Notes: generated from the letters alone by a model not told the origin. DNA of 64,000 nt from Clostridium ragsdalei P11 (GCF_001675165.1 NZ_LROS01000007.1:1-64000), one strand, 5' to 3'; shown: positions 8,596 to 17,940, counted from the first letter of the stretch. Program-made: numbers and translations.

Positions 8596-8913
8596 CAAAA
8601 GGGTAATGTAAGACATATATTAATTTATAATATGTTATTTTAAATCAACTTTCATAGTTTAAAAATATTGCGAAACAAAGCTTTTGAAAATAACAAAGTT
8701 CAAATAACAAAGAACATATAAAGATGATTTCCATCGTACCTCAGGAAATCTATAATTTTAATATTTTCTGACGTTAGGAAGAAAATTATCCTTATTTGAT
8801 ATTTGAACTTTGAACTTTGTTCTTTAAAAAATTGTTTCACAATTTTTTTATATTAAGCCCAAATTCCATATATGGAAAGTTGAGCTATTGAGTTATTTTA
8901 ATGAAGGGATGGG
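8596..8913 (+). repeat. pilD-pilA intergenic stretch with family C copy (C3, 8691-8825)
   Basis: The 318-bp gap contains a family C palindrome starting AACAAAGTTCAAATAACAAA near 8692 and ending TTTGATATTTGAACTTTGAA near 8815. It is flanked by family A end fragments (ATTGCGAAACAAAGC near 8668; AAAATTGTTTCACAATTTTT near 8826). No gene is seen. No clear promoter was found, so pilA may be read from the riboswitch promoter. Confidence 0.6.
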
Positions 8914-9435
8914 ATGTCTGTGGAAAATGTAATGACATTAGAAAAGAAAAAGGGCTTTACACTTATTGAACTCATGATAGTACTTGCTATTATTGCCATA
9001 CTTGCTGTAGTTTTAATTCCTAAATCTCAAATATTTAAGAACAATTCTAAAAATGCAGGTGTAACTACTAATGTAAATACTGTAAGGGGCTATCTGGAAA
9101 CGAAGGTTACCAATAACGGAGGAGCTGATAGTTACTTGAATGCGGCTACCTTGAAAACAGCAATAGCATCAAATTTTAGTTTAGATTCATCAACTTTTGT
9201 ACCTACCGGTTCAAGCTCAAGTGAACAATTAGTTAATCCTTTTGATAAAACTAAAGCATCAGTTGCAGTTGCTGATAAATCATCAGGTGCAACAAATAAT
9301 ACAGTAGATACCGTAGAGACAAGCGCTAGTGATGGTGCCGATGGTGAAGTTGTAATTTATGTATGTAAGGATGGATATGTTGTTTTTGGTGTTGATAAAG
9401 GTGGAGATCTTACTCAAACATTTAAAGTTAAATAA
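8914..9435 (+). CDS. pilA: Major type IV pilin
   Basis: Prepilin of 173 residues with a 14-residue basic leader and the cleavage site KKKG/FTLIELMIVLAIIAILA, with the Glu-5 of the mature protein in place. The hydrophobic N-terminal helix is followed by a Ser/Thr-rich globular head that ends with the motif GYVVFGVDKGGDL. That motif recurs three times in the large pilin at 14.7 kb. The first ATG (8914) is preceded by GAAGGGA; an internal ATG at 8932 would give an 8-residue leader. A strong terminator follows at once, which allows pilA to be made in excess of the machinery. Confidence 0.9.
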   Translation: MSVENVMTLEKKKGFTLIELMIVLAIIAILAVVLIPKSQIFKNNSKNAGVTTNVNTVRGYLETKVTNNGGADSYLNAATLKTAIASNFSLDSSTFVPTGSSSSEQLVNPFDKTKASVAVADKSSGATNNTVDTVETSASDGADGEVVIYVCKDGYVVFGVDKGGDLTQTFKVK

Positions 9436-9442
9436 AGCAATT

Positions 9443-9475
9443 AAAGAACATGGTTTTTCCATGTTCTTTATAATA
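9443..9475 (+). terminator. Terminator after pilA
   Basis: AAAGAACATGG (9443-9453) and CCATGTTCTTT (9459-9469) form an 11-bp stem around a TTTTT loop, followed by an A/T tail. It probably limits read-through from pilA into pilB. Confidence 0.8.
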
Positions 9476-9484
9476 TAATGACTC

Positions 9485-9582
9485 AATTTTTTTAATTAAT
9501 AGTTAAGAATGAAGAATTAATAGTTAATGTGGATTTTTCATTATTAATTCTTAACTTGCGAAGTTTTGCTTCACAATATTTT
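9485..9582 (-). repeat. Short family A element with internal deletion (copy A6)
   Basis: This copy keeps both ends of family A (TTAATAGTTAAGAATGAAGA on the left, TTATTAATTCTTAACTTGCG on the right), but the central 120 or so bases with the GTTTCGC hairpin are missing. It is a natural deletion derivative. Confidence 0.65.
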
Positions 9583-9644
9583 TATATTAAGTTAGAATTT
9601 TATATGTGTGAAAGTTAATATAATGATTTAAGGAGGTGTTTATT

Positions 9645-11321
9645 ATGCCAAAAATAAAAAAACGTCTGGGACAGATACTTGTAGATGAGGGAGTTATAAC
9701 TGAAGAAGTTATGGAGAAGGCTCTCAGAATGCAAAAGGAATCAGGTGAAAAACTTGGAGAAGTACTTGTAAATATGGGATTTACAACAGATGAGCAGATA
9801 GTTAATGCAGTAAAAGAACAGCTTGGAATACCTTTGATAAATTTAGATAATATCAATGTATCCCAGAGTATTATAGATATTTTACCTGTAAGTACTGCAA
9901 AAAAACGTGAGGCTATTCCCATAGACATTGTAAATGGCTCTTTACTTGTAGTTATGAGTGATCCTTTAAATTACTTTGCCATAGAGGATATAAAAGTAGC
10001 AACAGGCTATCATGTTAAAACAGCTATAGCACTTAGAAATAGTATATTGAAAAATATTGATAAATATTATGGAAAAAGTAAGGCACAAGAAGCAGTACAG
10101 GATTATAGAAAAAACTTTGCAAATAGGACAGTGGAAAATGACCAGGAGTTAGCTGACGAAACAGCTGCACCAGTTATAAAATTTCTAAATACTATAATTG
10201 AAAATGCAATGTTATACAATGCTTCGGATATTCACATAGAACCGGATGAAAAAGAAATGAGAGTCAGATTTAGAGTAGATGGTATGCTTAGGGAAATTAT
10301 GAGAACAGATATAGATATGCTTTCTGCTGTAATAAGCAGGGTAAAGATAATGGCCAGTTTAAATATAGCTGAGAATAGGATACCCCAGGACGGCAGAATT
10401 AACTTTAAAGTTAAGCAGCATACAATAGATATTAGAGTTTCTACCATTCCAACTATTTTAGGTGAAAAAATTGTAATGCGACTGCTTGATAAGAGCAGCT
10501 TTTCAATGAATCTTGAAAAAATTGGCCTTGAAAATGATGAATTAATGAAACTAAAGAGAATGATTACAAGTCCCTATGGTATAATAATGGTATCAGGACC
10601 TACCGGAAGTGGTAAAACTACAACTCTATATTCTATATTAAACATATTAAATGATGTATCGAAAAATATAATAACAATAGAAGATCCCGTGGAATATAAT
10701 TTAAAAGGTATTAATCAGATGCAGGTAAATACTAAAATAGGATTTGATTTTGCCAGCGGCTTAAGAAGCATACTAAGACAAGATCCTGATATAATTCTTG
10801 TAGGAGAAATAAGGGATAATGAAACGGCGGAAATATCTATAAGATCTGCACTTACAGGACATTTGGTACTATCAACTATCCACACCAATAATGCAGTAGG
10901 AACTATTGGAAGACTTCTTGATATGGGCATAAAGCCTTTTCTTATATCTTCTACTTTAGCAGGCGTTATAGCTCAGAGACTGGTTAGAAAGATATGCCCA
11001 AGTTGTGCCGAGGAATATATGAGTGATGAGAGAGAAATGAGAATACTTGGACTTAAAGAACCGGTTAAACTAAAGAGAGGTAAAGGATGCAGCTTGTGCA
11101 ATAATACAGGTTACAGAGGAAGGATAGGTATATTTGAAATACTTGAAATAGATAATGACATTAAAAATATTATAGATACAGATTATACTGAAAATAAAAT
11201 TGAAAAATTAGCTGTGGATAAGGGCATGAATACTTTAAGGAAATCCTGTATAAATAAGGTCTTAAATGGAGTAACTACTGTTGAAGAAATGTTAAGGGCT
11301 ACTTATGGAGATAATATATGA
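9645..11321 (+). CDS. pilB: Type IV pilus assembly ATPase
   Basis: Hexameric cytoplasmic ATPase of the GspE/PilB family that powers pilus extension. An N-terminal MshEN-type domain (about residues 1-150; this domain binds c-di-GMP in some relatives) precedes the ATPase. Visible motifs are Walker A GPTGSGKTT near residue 320, the Walker B region DPDIILVGEIRD, STIHTN, and the zinc-binding pairs CPSC and CSLC near the C-terminus. It has about 558 residues. ATG 9645 follows AAGGAGGTG with ideal spacing. The stop overlaps pilC by 4 bases. Confidence 0.94.
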   Translation: MPKIKKRLGQILVDEGVITEEVMEKALRMQKESGEKLGEVLVNMGFTTDEQIVNAVKEQLGIPLINLDNINVSQSIIDILPVSTAKKREAIPIDIVNGSLLVVMSDPLNYFAIEDIKVATGYHVKTAIALRNSILKNIDKYYGKSKAQEAVQDYRKNFANRTVENDQELADETAAPVIKFLNTIIENAMLYNASDIHIEPDEKEMRVRFRVDGMLREIMRTDIDMLSAVISRVKIMASLNIAENRIPQDGRINFKVKQHTIDIRVSTIPTILGEKIVMRLLDKSSFSMNLEKIGLENDELMKLKRMITSPYGIIMVSGPTGSGKTTTLYSILNILNDVSKNIITIEDPVEYNLKGINQMQVNTKIGFDFASGLRSILRQDPDIILVGEIRDNETAEISIRSALTGHLVLSTIHTNNAVGTIGRLLDMGIKPFLISSTLAGVIAQRLVRKICPSCAEEYMSDEREMRILGLKEPVKLKRGKGCSLCNNTGYRGRIGIFEILEIDNDIKNIIDTDYTENKIEKLAVDKGMNTLRKSCINKVLNGVTTVEEMLRATYGDNI

Positions 11322-12511
11322 AAAAATTTATATATAAAGCTTGGGATGATGAATTTAATGTAATAAAGGAAGAAATTGAAGATAATGATGCTGATGAAGC
11401 ATTTAGAAATTTAAAAAGTAAAGGGTTGAAAGTAATATATGTAAAAGAAAAATTTGGTTTATCTAGATTTAAGTTTTTAGATAAGAAACTTGATAATGAA
11501 ATTTTGGCTAATTTTTGTGGGCAAACTGCTATGATTTTAAATTCAGGAATAAGTCTTTTAAATGGACTTGAAATAATGGAGCAGCAAATTAAAAATAAGA
11601 ATATGAAGAAAATAATTTTAAATATAACGGATGGTATAAAAAAAGGAAATGGTTTGGATGTATCTATGGAAAGCTGTGGTAAATTTCCAAAACTATTAAT
11701 TGATATGGTCAAAACAGGAGAAATCAGTGGAAATTTAGATACCGTACTATATAACATGGAGAGTTTTTATAAAAAAGAGGCCAGTATAAAAAGTAAGATT
11801 AAAAGTGCAGCTGTGTATCCCATGTTGATTTTAATTGTAGCACTAGGAATGCTTGTATTCTTTAATTTTATTGTATTTCCTGAAATAAAAGGTCTATTTG
11901 AAGACATGAAATTACCTGCTATAACAGTAATTGTACTTGGTATTATGAATTTTTTTGATAATAATTATATGTATATAATTATCTGTACGATTATAGCAGT
12001 AATTTTTTTAAAATATATAAATACAATTTCTAAAGTTGCATATTTTGTTGATAAGTTTAAGTTAAAAATTCCTATTTTAGGAGATGTTAAGCTAGATATT
12101 ATAACAGCTAGGTTTACCAGAAGTATGGGAATATTTTTAAAGTCTGGAATTCCTATTATAACTATAATGGATAATGTGCAGCTTGTTGTAGAAAATGTGT
12201 TTATATCGAAAAAAATAGATAAAGTTAAAAACCAGCTAATTGGGGGTACAACTTTTGCTGATTCCATTGAAAGTGAGAATATTTTCAAGCCGCTTGTGAC
12301 GCAGATGATGAGAGTAGGACAAGAAACAGGTAAGCTTGATGAGATTATGTTTAAACTGGCTGACATTTATGATGAGAAAGTAGAAACAGGAGTTGCTAGA
12401 ATTATGTCACTTGTGGAACCTATTTTAACTCTGGTTATAGGTTTAATTGTTGGGGTAGTTATATTAGGAGTAGCATTACCTATAGTTCAAATGGCACAGG
12501 GGGTGAAATAA
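11318..12511 (+). CDS. pilC: Type IV pilus inner-membrane platform protein
   Basis: A GspF/PilC-family membrane protein of 397 residues that couples PilB to pilus assembly. It has two homologous cytoplasmic domains (roughly residues 60-180 and 255-385) and about three membrane segments, near AAVYPMLILIVALGMLVFFN, around residues 205-230, and at the C-terminus (LVIGLIVGVVILGVALPI). The ATG overlaps the pilB stop. Its own end carries GGGGGTGA, which can serve as the ribosome binding site of the next gene. Confidence 0.92.
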   Translation: MKKFIYKAWDDEFNVIKEEIEDNDADEAFRNLKSKGLKVIYVKEKFGLSRFKFLDKKLDNEILANFCGQTAMILNSGISLLNGLEIMEQQIKNKNMKKIILNITDGIKKGNGLDVSMESCGKFPKLLIDMVKTGEISGNLDTVLYNMESFYKKEASIKSKIKSAAVYPMLILIVALGMLVFFNFIVFPEIKGLFEDMKLPAITVIVLGIMNFFDNNYMYIIICTIIAVIFLKYINTISKVAYFVDKFKLKIPILGDVKLDIITARFTRSMGIFLKSGIPIITIMDNVQLVVENVFISKKIDKVKNQLIGGTTFADSIESENIFKPLVTQMMRVGQETGKLDEIMFKLADIYDEKVETGVARIMSLVEPILTLVIGLIVGVVILGVALPIVQMAQGVK

Positions 12512-12512
12512 A

Positions 12513-13964
12513 ATAAAAATTATATTTAGTTTTAAGGAAAATTATGCAGATGTAGCTGTTGCGTCAAAGATAATAAACAAAACAAAAATAAAAAAAATAA
12601 GTAGAATATATGAGAAGAATGAATTTATTTCTGGGGGAAAACCTTATGCTGATGAATATAATTTAAATAAGATCAAAAGTATTAGAGAAAAGTTAAAGAT
12701 TAAAAATAAAAATGTAAGAATAATATTGAATTGGGAAAGTATTATAACAAGAATAATAGAAACTCCAGTTATGAATAAAAAGGAACTTGCAGGTTTTATA
12801 AAGAATAATATAGAAGAGTACTTTTCTGTTAACATGAATGAATATCTTTATGATTATGAAGTTATTTCCTTAACCAATAAGGAAAAAATGGACATTATGC
12901 TTGCAGTTGTGCCTAGAATAAAATTAAAACAGGTATTGGATTTTATAAAATATTGTGGATTGGTCCCACAGTCAATAGGGATATATCCTGATTCCGTATC
13001 AAATTTGTTTTTAGATGAAGATTATTGCAGTATAGCTGTCATAGATGCAAATGTAGAAAAGACTACTTTAACTATACTGGATAAGGGGAAAATATTTCTT
13101 TATTCCAATATATTAAATGAAACAGAGGATGAAGATTTTAATGACTTAATGAGAAGTCTTGATTATTTTTTTAATTTTTATTCAACAAGGCATTTCGGGA
13201 GTAAGATTGACAAGATATATGTATTAGGAGAACTTTATACAAATTCAAAGCTTTGTGAGCTTATTAGTACTCAAACTTCAATAGAAACTAATATAGGATT
13301 CAATATTAAAGCATCAAAATTAATTAAAAAGAGTACAGTAGATGAAAACATATATCCTGATATACTTGGAGATTCTATACCGGTAAAAAATATATATAAT
13401 AAAAGTATAGACTTTCTTGATAGGTTTTATAGAAAAAATAAGAAGAAACAATTTGAAAATAAGTTAATTATACATGAAATAGAATTATTTTTTTTAATAA
13501 CTATTATTATAATAGGAGCAGCACTTATATATACAAAGTTAAATTTATTAAAGTATGATACTTGGGACATAGATTCACAGATAGCTGTTTTAAGTGGTGT
13601 ACAAAATGATGTGAATAAATTAGATAAGGAAAACAAAGCTTATGAGGATAAAGCTAATTATATAAAGAAAATTGAAGGTGATGATTTCGACTACATAGGA
13701 GTACTAGAAACTTTGAGGAACGGCTTACCTAAAGGTGTAACTATAAAAGGGATTACCATGGATAAACAAAATATAAATGTTGTGTTTGATGTGAATAAAA
13801 ATACAATAGATGCGGCGAGACTTATTGTGGCAATAAATTCTATGAATGCATTTGAGCCTGTTGAGCTTCCCGAGGTAGATCTTAATGATGATGTAAAAGA
13901 GGTTGAACTTAAATTGAAATTATTAGAATCATATAAAGGCGTGAATAAAGATGGAAAAAAATAA
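12513..13964 (+). CDS. PilM-PilN fusion protein, apparently started at an AUA codon
   Basis: The open frame begins right after the pilC stop and reads K-I-I-F-S-F-K-E-N-Y-A-D... without ATG, GTG or TTG until a TTG at 12726. The translated upstream part is continuous with the actin-like PilM fold, and AGGGGGTGA lies 6 bases before ATA 12513, so I favour AUA as start (483 residues). The PilM-like part covers about residues 1-300. One membrane segment (FFLITIIIIGAALIYTKL) follows near residue 330, then a PilN-like periplasmic-type domain. In most systems PilM and PilN are separate proteins. The TTG at 12726 would remove about 70 N-terminal residues. A sequencing error in an ATG is the main alternative. 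Confidence 0.75.
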   Translation: MKIIFSFKENYADVAVASKIINKTKIKKISRIYEKNEFISGGKPYADEYNLNKIKSIREKLKIKNKNVRIILNWESIITRIIETPVMNKKELAGFIKNNIEEYFSVNMNEYLYDYEVISLTNKEKMDIMLAVVPRIKLKQVLDFIKYCGLVPQSIGIYPDSVSNLFLDEDYCSIAVIDANVEKTTLTILDKGKIFLYSNILNETEDEDFNDLMRSLDYFFNFYSTRHFGSKIDKIYVLGELYTNSKLCELISTQTSIETNIGFNIKASKLIKKSTVDENIYPDILGDSIPVKNIYNKSIDFLDRFYRKNKKKQFENKLIIHEIELFFLITIIIIGAALIYTKLNLLKYDTWDIDSQIAVLSGVQNDVNKLDKENKAYEDKANYIKKIEGDDFDYIGVLETLRNGLPKGVTIKGITMDKQNINVVFDVNKNTIDAARLIVAINSMNAFEPVELPEVDLNDDVKEVELKLKLLESYKGVNKDGKK

Positions 13965-14679
13965 AAGGGATTTGATGATTTTAATAGCAATATTGTTTAT
14001 AGGATTTAATTATGTGATTTATACATATTTTATAACTTATAAATTAGATACGGTGAAGCAGGCTAAAAATAAGTATGCTTTAAAAACAAAAGAATTAAAT
14101 TCTCTTAAGGCTAAGAAAAAATCTATTGAGACTAAGCAGCAGGAGTTAAAAAAGTTGAGACAGGAGACTTCTAGTTTTGATAGTATGGTTCCTAAGCAAA
14201 TAGATACACCCCAGCTTATATATGATTTCTATAATGGATGCAAGTTATTTGGAGTAAATGGAGAAAATATCTCTTTTGAATTGTTGAATGGGGATAGCAG
14301 TTCAAATAGTAACAATTTTCATACTCTTATAATAGACTTAAAGATTACAGGAAACAAGGCGAATATAGAGAATTTTATAAGAAATCTAAATACTGTTACT
14401 AAAAGAAAGCTTAATGTAAAAAGCATTACTATTGGTTCTAGTGATGATGAAGAACTGAACAATGGTGAATTAAAGAGTTCTGATGAAAAAGTTAGCAAGG
14501 ATAATAGTAGTAAATCTATTGATAATGCTAAAAAAAATGGAGATGAACTTCCCGGAGAAATTATTTTTTATCAATATGTACAGGGCAGCGGAAGCAGCAA
14601 TACAAAAGTCCCCGATAATTATATTTTTTATGATAGCCAAAAACAGGGATTTAACAGTATAGCTGATATGTTCAAGTAA
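13951..14679 (+). CDS. PilO-like pilus assembly protein
   Basis: Bitopic membrane protein of 242 residues with a short cytoplasmic N-terminus, one membrane span (LMILIAILFIGFNYVIYTYF), a coiled coil (about 30-75) and a C-terminal ferredoxin-like domain. This is the PilO layout, and the position after PilM-PilN fits the inner-membrane alignment complex. It overlaps the preceding gene by 14 bases. Residues 170-200 are a charged, Ser/Asp/Lys-rich linker. Sequence similarity to known PilO is weak, so the name rests on topology and order. Confidence 0.75.
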   Translation: MEKNKRDLMILIAILFIGFNYVIYTYFITYKLDTVKQAKNKYALKTKELNSLKAKKKSIETKQQELKKLRQETSSFDSMVPKQIDTPQLIYDFYNGCKLFGVNGENISFELLNGDSSSNSNNFHTLIIDLKITGNKANIENFIRNLNTVTKRKLNVKSITIGSSDDEELNNGELKSSDEKVSKDNSSKSIDNAKKNGDELPGEIIFYQYVQGSGSSNTKVPDNYIFYDSQKQGFNSIADMFK

Positions 14680-14707
14680 AATTTTTTGATTGTAAGGGGT
14701 GCAGATT

Positions 14708-16132
14708 GTGAATAGGAAAAAAGGTTTTACATTAATAGAAATTATGATAGTAGTATCAATAATAGGATTGCTTTCCATAATCTTGGTGCCCAAGGTAGGA
14801 GCTCTTAAGCTGCAATCAAAAAATAACAGTGTAAGCACCAATGTGCTTTTAGTTAGAACTTATCTTGAAAATAGATGTGCAAAAGACAGCAGTGCATATA
14901 AAACTGCTGTAAATCAAAATCAAACAAAAGATCAAGCTCTTACTGTTATTTTAAACAATATTGAAACAGATATGAATTCTAATTTTTCAGGAAGTAATTC
15001 TTTGATAAATCCTTTTAATAGCAGCAAGTCTATTACTAAAGATTTGTCTGGAAATTCATCTGTTTTACTTTCCGATTCTTCTAATGCTTTACCAAAAGAT
15101 AATGAGATAGCAAGTGATAGTACTCTTCCTAGTGGAGAGAATAAGAAGGGAAATGTGGTAGTTGTTGTCTATGGAAGTACCCAGGATAAAGTTGGAGGCT
15201 ATGCGTTATATGGAATAGACAACACTGGTAAGATAGTTAATCCATATATCATTAAATTTAAAGCTTCCACGGTTATTAATGAAAACACAAATACTGATTC
15301 TGACATGGAAACAAATGTAAATAAAGTAATTAACTATATAAGAATTGATGCAATAAGAAGGATAATAATGGGAGTGCCTGAAAACAAAATTTATGAAGTA
15401 ATCCAGGAACCGTTATATAAGGGTTTGTGCAATAAATTTACTCCAGGAAATGCTTCAAATCATATTGTCAATCCATATTATTTGAATAAGGATGCAATTG
15501 ATGATGATGGGTATCATACTAATGGAGATCCTGGCATAAATAGAGATTATTCTATAATAGTTAATGCTAATCCTTCAGATTATTCAAATATAGATAGTAA
15601 ATATTCTGATCACCCGGGTACTGTAGTTGCATATATGAGCAAAAATCCAATGGGATATGTAGTGTACGGAGTCGATAAGAGCGGCAAAACGGTTTATAAA
15701 AAGCCAATTAATCTTTCTACAGAAGTAACAGGAGATATGACTGCTGTATTAAAAAATAATGTAAATTCTGTTGCTAGTATACTAAAGAATAATCTTGCTG
15801 CAAATGTTAAATTGGCTGAGGATAATTACCCTTGGGACACCTACCACAGAACTACTGAGTTGCAGTCTCTGGCAAAAAGTCAACTTCAGCAGTTGAATTT
15901 AAAAAATTCCTATATACCAGATTGGACTGGCACAAGGACAGATACCTATAATTTTGACAAGGATAATGGGAATTCATTAGTTATAGAACTTACCCCGGGA
16001 AATTATGTTACTGATTACAAGGGTACAGTTATTGTAGATGTACTTTCAGATGCAAAGGGTTATGAAGTCTATGGTATAGATTATACAGGAAGTAAGTATG
16101 ATTATACTAAGCTAGAATCAAGTAGTTCTTAG
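14708..16132 (+). CDS. Large pilin-like protein with three repeated head modules
   Basis: Prepilin of about 474 residues, far longer than PilA. The leader MNRKKG is followed by FTLIEIMIVVSIIGLLSIIL, with the conserved Glu-5. The rest contains three copies of a head-module ending: GGYALYGIDNTGK, MGYVVYGVDKSGK and KGYEVYGIDYTGS, each preceded by a beta strand such as GNVVVVVYGS. PilA ends with the same motif. I place the start at GTG 14708 because AAGGGG lies 7 bases before it; a GTG at 14699 overlaps that site. It may be a tip or specialised adhesive pilin; this is inferred. Confidence 0.85.
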   Translation: MNRKKGFTLIEIMIVVSIIGLLSIILVPKVGALKLQSKNNSVSTNVLLVRTYLENRCAKDSSAYKTAVNQNQTKDQALTVILNNIETDMNSNFSGSNSLINPFNSSKSITKDLSGNSSVLLSDSSNALPKDNEIASDSTLPSGENKKGNVVVVVYGSTQDKVGGYALYGIDNTGKIVNPYIIKFKASTVINENTNTDSDMETNVNKVINYIRIDAIRRIIMGVPENKIYEVIQEPLYKGLCNKFTPGNASNHIVNPYYLNKDAIDDDGYHTNGDPGINRDYSIIVNANPSDYSNIDSKYSDHPGTVVAYMSKNPMGYVVYGVDKSGKTVYKKPINLSTEVTGDMTAVLKNNVNSVASILKNNLAANVKLAEDNYPWDTYHRTTELQSLAKSQLQQLNLKNSYIPDWTGTRTDTYNFDKDNGNSLVIELTPGNYVTDYKGTVIVDVLSDAKGYEVYGIDYTGSKYDYTKLESSSS

Positions 16133-16211
16133 GTTCAGATGGAGTTTGCTTATAGTCGCTTTCACAGAGTGTGATGGGGGTGTTAGCAAAAGTAGGGATC
16201 GGATAAATAAT
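16128..16211 (+). repeat. Degenerate family E element (copy E4)
   Basis: Starts TCTTAGGTTCAGATGGAGTT and ends GGGATCGGATAAAT, matching the two ends of the family E element at 20.67 kb, but the centre differs. It lies in the gap before the next pilin gene. I considered a c-di-GMP riboswitch here and found none of the conserved blocks. Confidence 0.45.
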
Positions 16212-16242
16212 ATATCTAAAATATTTAGAAGTAGGGATCAAA

Positions 16243-16602
16243 ATGAAGAAAAGAGGATTTACTTATATAGAAGTAATGATGGCCATCGGTGTATTTATAA
16301 TGTTATCTGCTTTTGTTATTAGACTTAATATTACAGCTAATAAAAATGTAAACAAACAGGTTTTAAAGCAAAATATGATGATGGAAGCACAAAAGTGTCT
16401 TGAGGAAAGTAAAAATAATCCGGATAGTAGTGAATATAAAAATGACAGTTATAAAAAGATGGACGGTTATTATATTAATATAAGTTCAGTACCGGTTAAG
16501 GCTGATTCACCCAATCTTTTTCAGATTACAGTAAAAGTTAGGAATAATATTGATGATGAGGAAAATGAAGTGGTGTTAAAGTCACATTTTTTAAAAAAAT
16601 AA
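16243..16602 (+). CDS. Minor pilin, PilV/GspI-like
   Basis: Small prepilin of 119 residues with leader MKKRG and cleavage before FTYIEVMMAIGVFIMLSAF, keeping Glu-5. The short head resembles PilV/GspI minor pilins, which prime assembly with the other minor pilins. It is followed 17 bases later by another prepilin gene. The start ATG 16243 has only a weak upstream GTAGGGA site. Confidence 0.8.
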   Translation: MKKRGFTYIEVMMAIGVFIMLSAFVIRLNITANKNVNKQVLKQNMMMEAQKCLEESKNNPDSSEYKNDSYKKMDGYYINISSVPVKADSPNLFQITVKVRNNIDDEENEVVLKSHFLKK

Positions 16603-16619
16603 GGTGGTAGGTTTTCAGT

Positions 16620-17162
16620 ATGAAAAAAAGAGGATTTACTTTAGTAGAGCTTATGATAACTTTGGCTATATTTTCCATATTTTCAATATACCTTTATCAA
16701 ACTTTTTTTTCCGAGATAAAACAATCTTTTAACTTTAAGAATAATATAGATATTCAATATAATGCAAATAAGGCTTTAAATATGCTTACGGATCAAATAA
16801 GAAATTATAGCTCAACTAATGATACTAAAACTTTAACATCTTCAGATGGAAACAACATTCTTAAATTAGGATCTAAAGACAAGGATGGCAAAATTGAAGT
16901 TAGTTCTGTTAGTAATGCTGGTGCAGCTAATAAGGATATAATTAATTTGATTTTAAATCCAACAGAATCTAATGTTCCTCCTTCTAATATATATTATGAT
17001 ATAAAAAGTAAAACTCTTCAGGATAATGATGGCAATAAATGCTTTAATATAGATTCAGTTGATTTTTCATATAAAAATGGATTGATTTTTATAAGTGTTT
17101 CAGCTTCAGAGGGGAATATACAGATTAAAAGTTCTACTGCCGTTAATGTTCAGGCAAATTAA
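16620..17162 (+). CDS. Minor pilin, PilW/GspJ-like
   Basis: Prepilin of 180 residues: leader MKKRG, then FTLVELMITLAIFSIFSIYL with Glu-5. The length and the IQYNANKALNMLTDQIRNY segment after the helix fit the PilW/GspJ class. It lies between the PilV-like and PilX-like genes with small gaps, as in minor-pilin operons of other bacteria. The ribosome binding site is AAGGTGGTAGG. Confidence 0.8.
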   Translation: MKKRGFTLVELMITLAIFSIFSIYLYQTFFSEIKQSFNFKNNIDIQYNANKALNMLTDQIRNYSSTNDTKTLTSSDGNNILKLGSKDKDGKIEVSSVSNAGAANKDIINLILNPTESNVPPSNIYYDIKSKTLQDNDGNKCFNIDSVDFSYKNGLIFISVSASEGNIQIKSSTAVNVQAN

Positions 17163-17186
17163 TTTGTAAGGAGAAATAGGATATTG

Positions 17187-17669
17187 ATGAAAAAAAGAGG
17201 TTCTGCCCTTATAGTTGTTATTATTATTATGACAGTAACTTTTTTATTGGCTGCATTTATGGTAGATACTAGTATAAAAAGCAATAGAGTAGCTTCAGAT
17301 ACTTCTGATAAAACTAGAGCATATTATAGTGCTGAGACAGGTATCTATGATTTTATAAATTATGTCAATGATGATATTGAAAACAATATTAAGAACAATA
17401 AACTTGATATATCTTCAGGAAACTCTATAACTAATAATTATAACAAAGCTGGTCTTTATAATGACAATATGGAAGTATATAAAGCTGGACTTATGCATAA
17501 TATCTCAATGCCGCAAGATAGTGATTATATAAAGACCTATACATTTGATGTCTATTCCAAAGGAAATTATGGCTCTGAAACTTGTACCATAATTTCAAAT
17601 GTATCTATTATTTATACAGACAACAAGTATACGTCTTATACAATAAATTCCAGACAAGTAGAAGACTGA
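17187..17669 (+). CDS. PilX-like minor pilin component
   Basis: About 160 residues, beginning MKKRGSALIVVIIIMTVTFLLAAF. As in PilX/GspK proteins, the residue at position 5 after the glycine is not Glu, and the segment ARAYYSAETGIYDF-like (here RAYYSAETGIYDF) follows the helix. It is the last gene of the pilus cluster. I choose ATG 17187; a TTG lies just before it. No terminator hairpin with a T-run is obvious; a long palindromic repeat follows. Confidence 0.78.
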   Translation: MKKRGSALIVVIIIMTVTFLLAAFMVDTSIKSNRVASDTSDKTRAYYSAETGIYDFINYVNDDIENNIKNNKLDISSGNSITNNYNKAGLYNDNMEVYKAGLMHNISMPQDSDYIKTYTFDVYSKGNYGSETCTIISNVSIIYTDNKYTSYTINSRQVED

Positions 17670-17687
17670 TTAGAGTTTCAATATAGT

Positions 17688-17940
17688 GGTTTCTAAGCAA
17701 AAAAATCAACTTATTCTCCGGATATTTCTTACAACCTTCAGCTCATTAAATATTTTGATAAGTCTAAGTAAAAAATTCTAAAAAAGCTAAGAACTTTTGA
17801 AAACTCGTACCTCAAACAATTCAAAAGTTCTAAGTTTTTACGAATTTTTTTCTAAGACTTATATGCAAAATATTTAAAAGAGCTTCATTATTGTAAAAAT
17901 ATGCCTGCGTATAAGTTGATTTTTAAGTTAGAAAGCTCTA
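17688..17940 (+). repeat. Family D palindromic element (copy D1)
   Basis: A roughly 250-bp imperfect palindrome. The outer arms are AAATCAACTTAT and ATAAGTTGATTT. Inner paired blocks are GATAAGTCTAAG with CTAAGACTTAT, and GAACTTTTGAA (17791-17801) with TTCAAAAGTTC (17820-17830), closing a loop that contains CTCGTACCTCAAACA (17804-17818). The loop is shared by all four D copies. No reading frame is credible. Confidence 0.75.

Noticed and set aside
16133-16242. Possible second c-di-GMP riboswitch before the minor pilins
   Set aside because: None of the conserved blocks of class I or II is present; the ends match the family E repeat.
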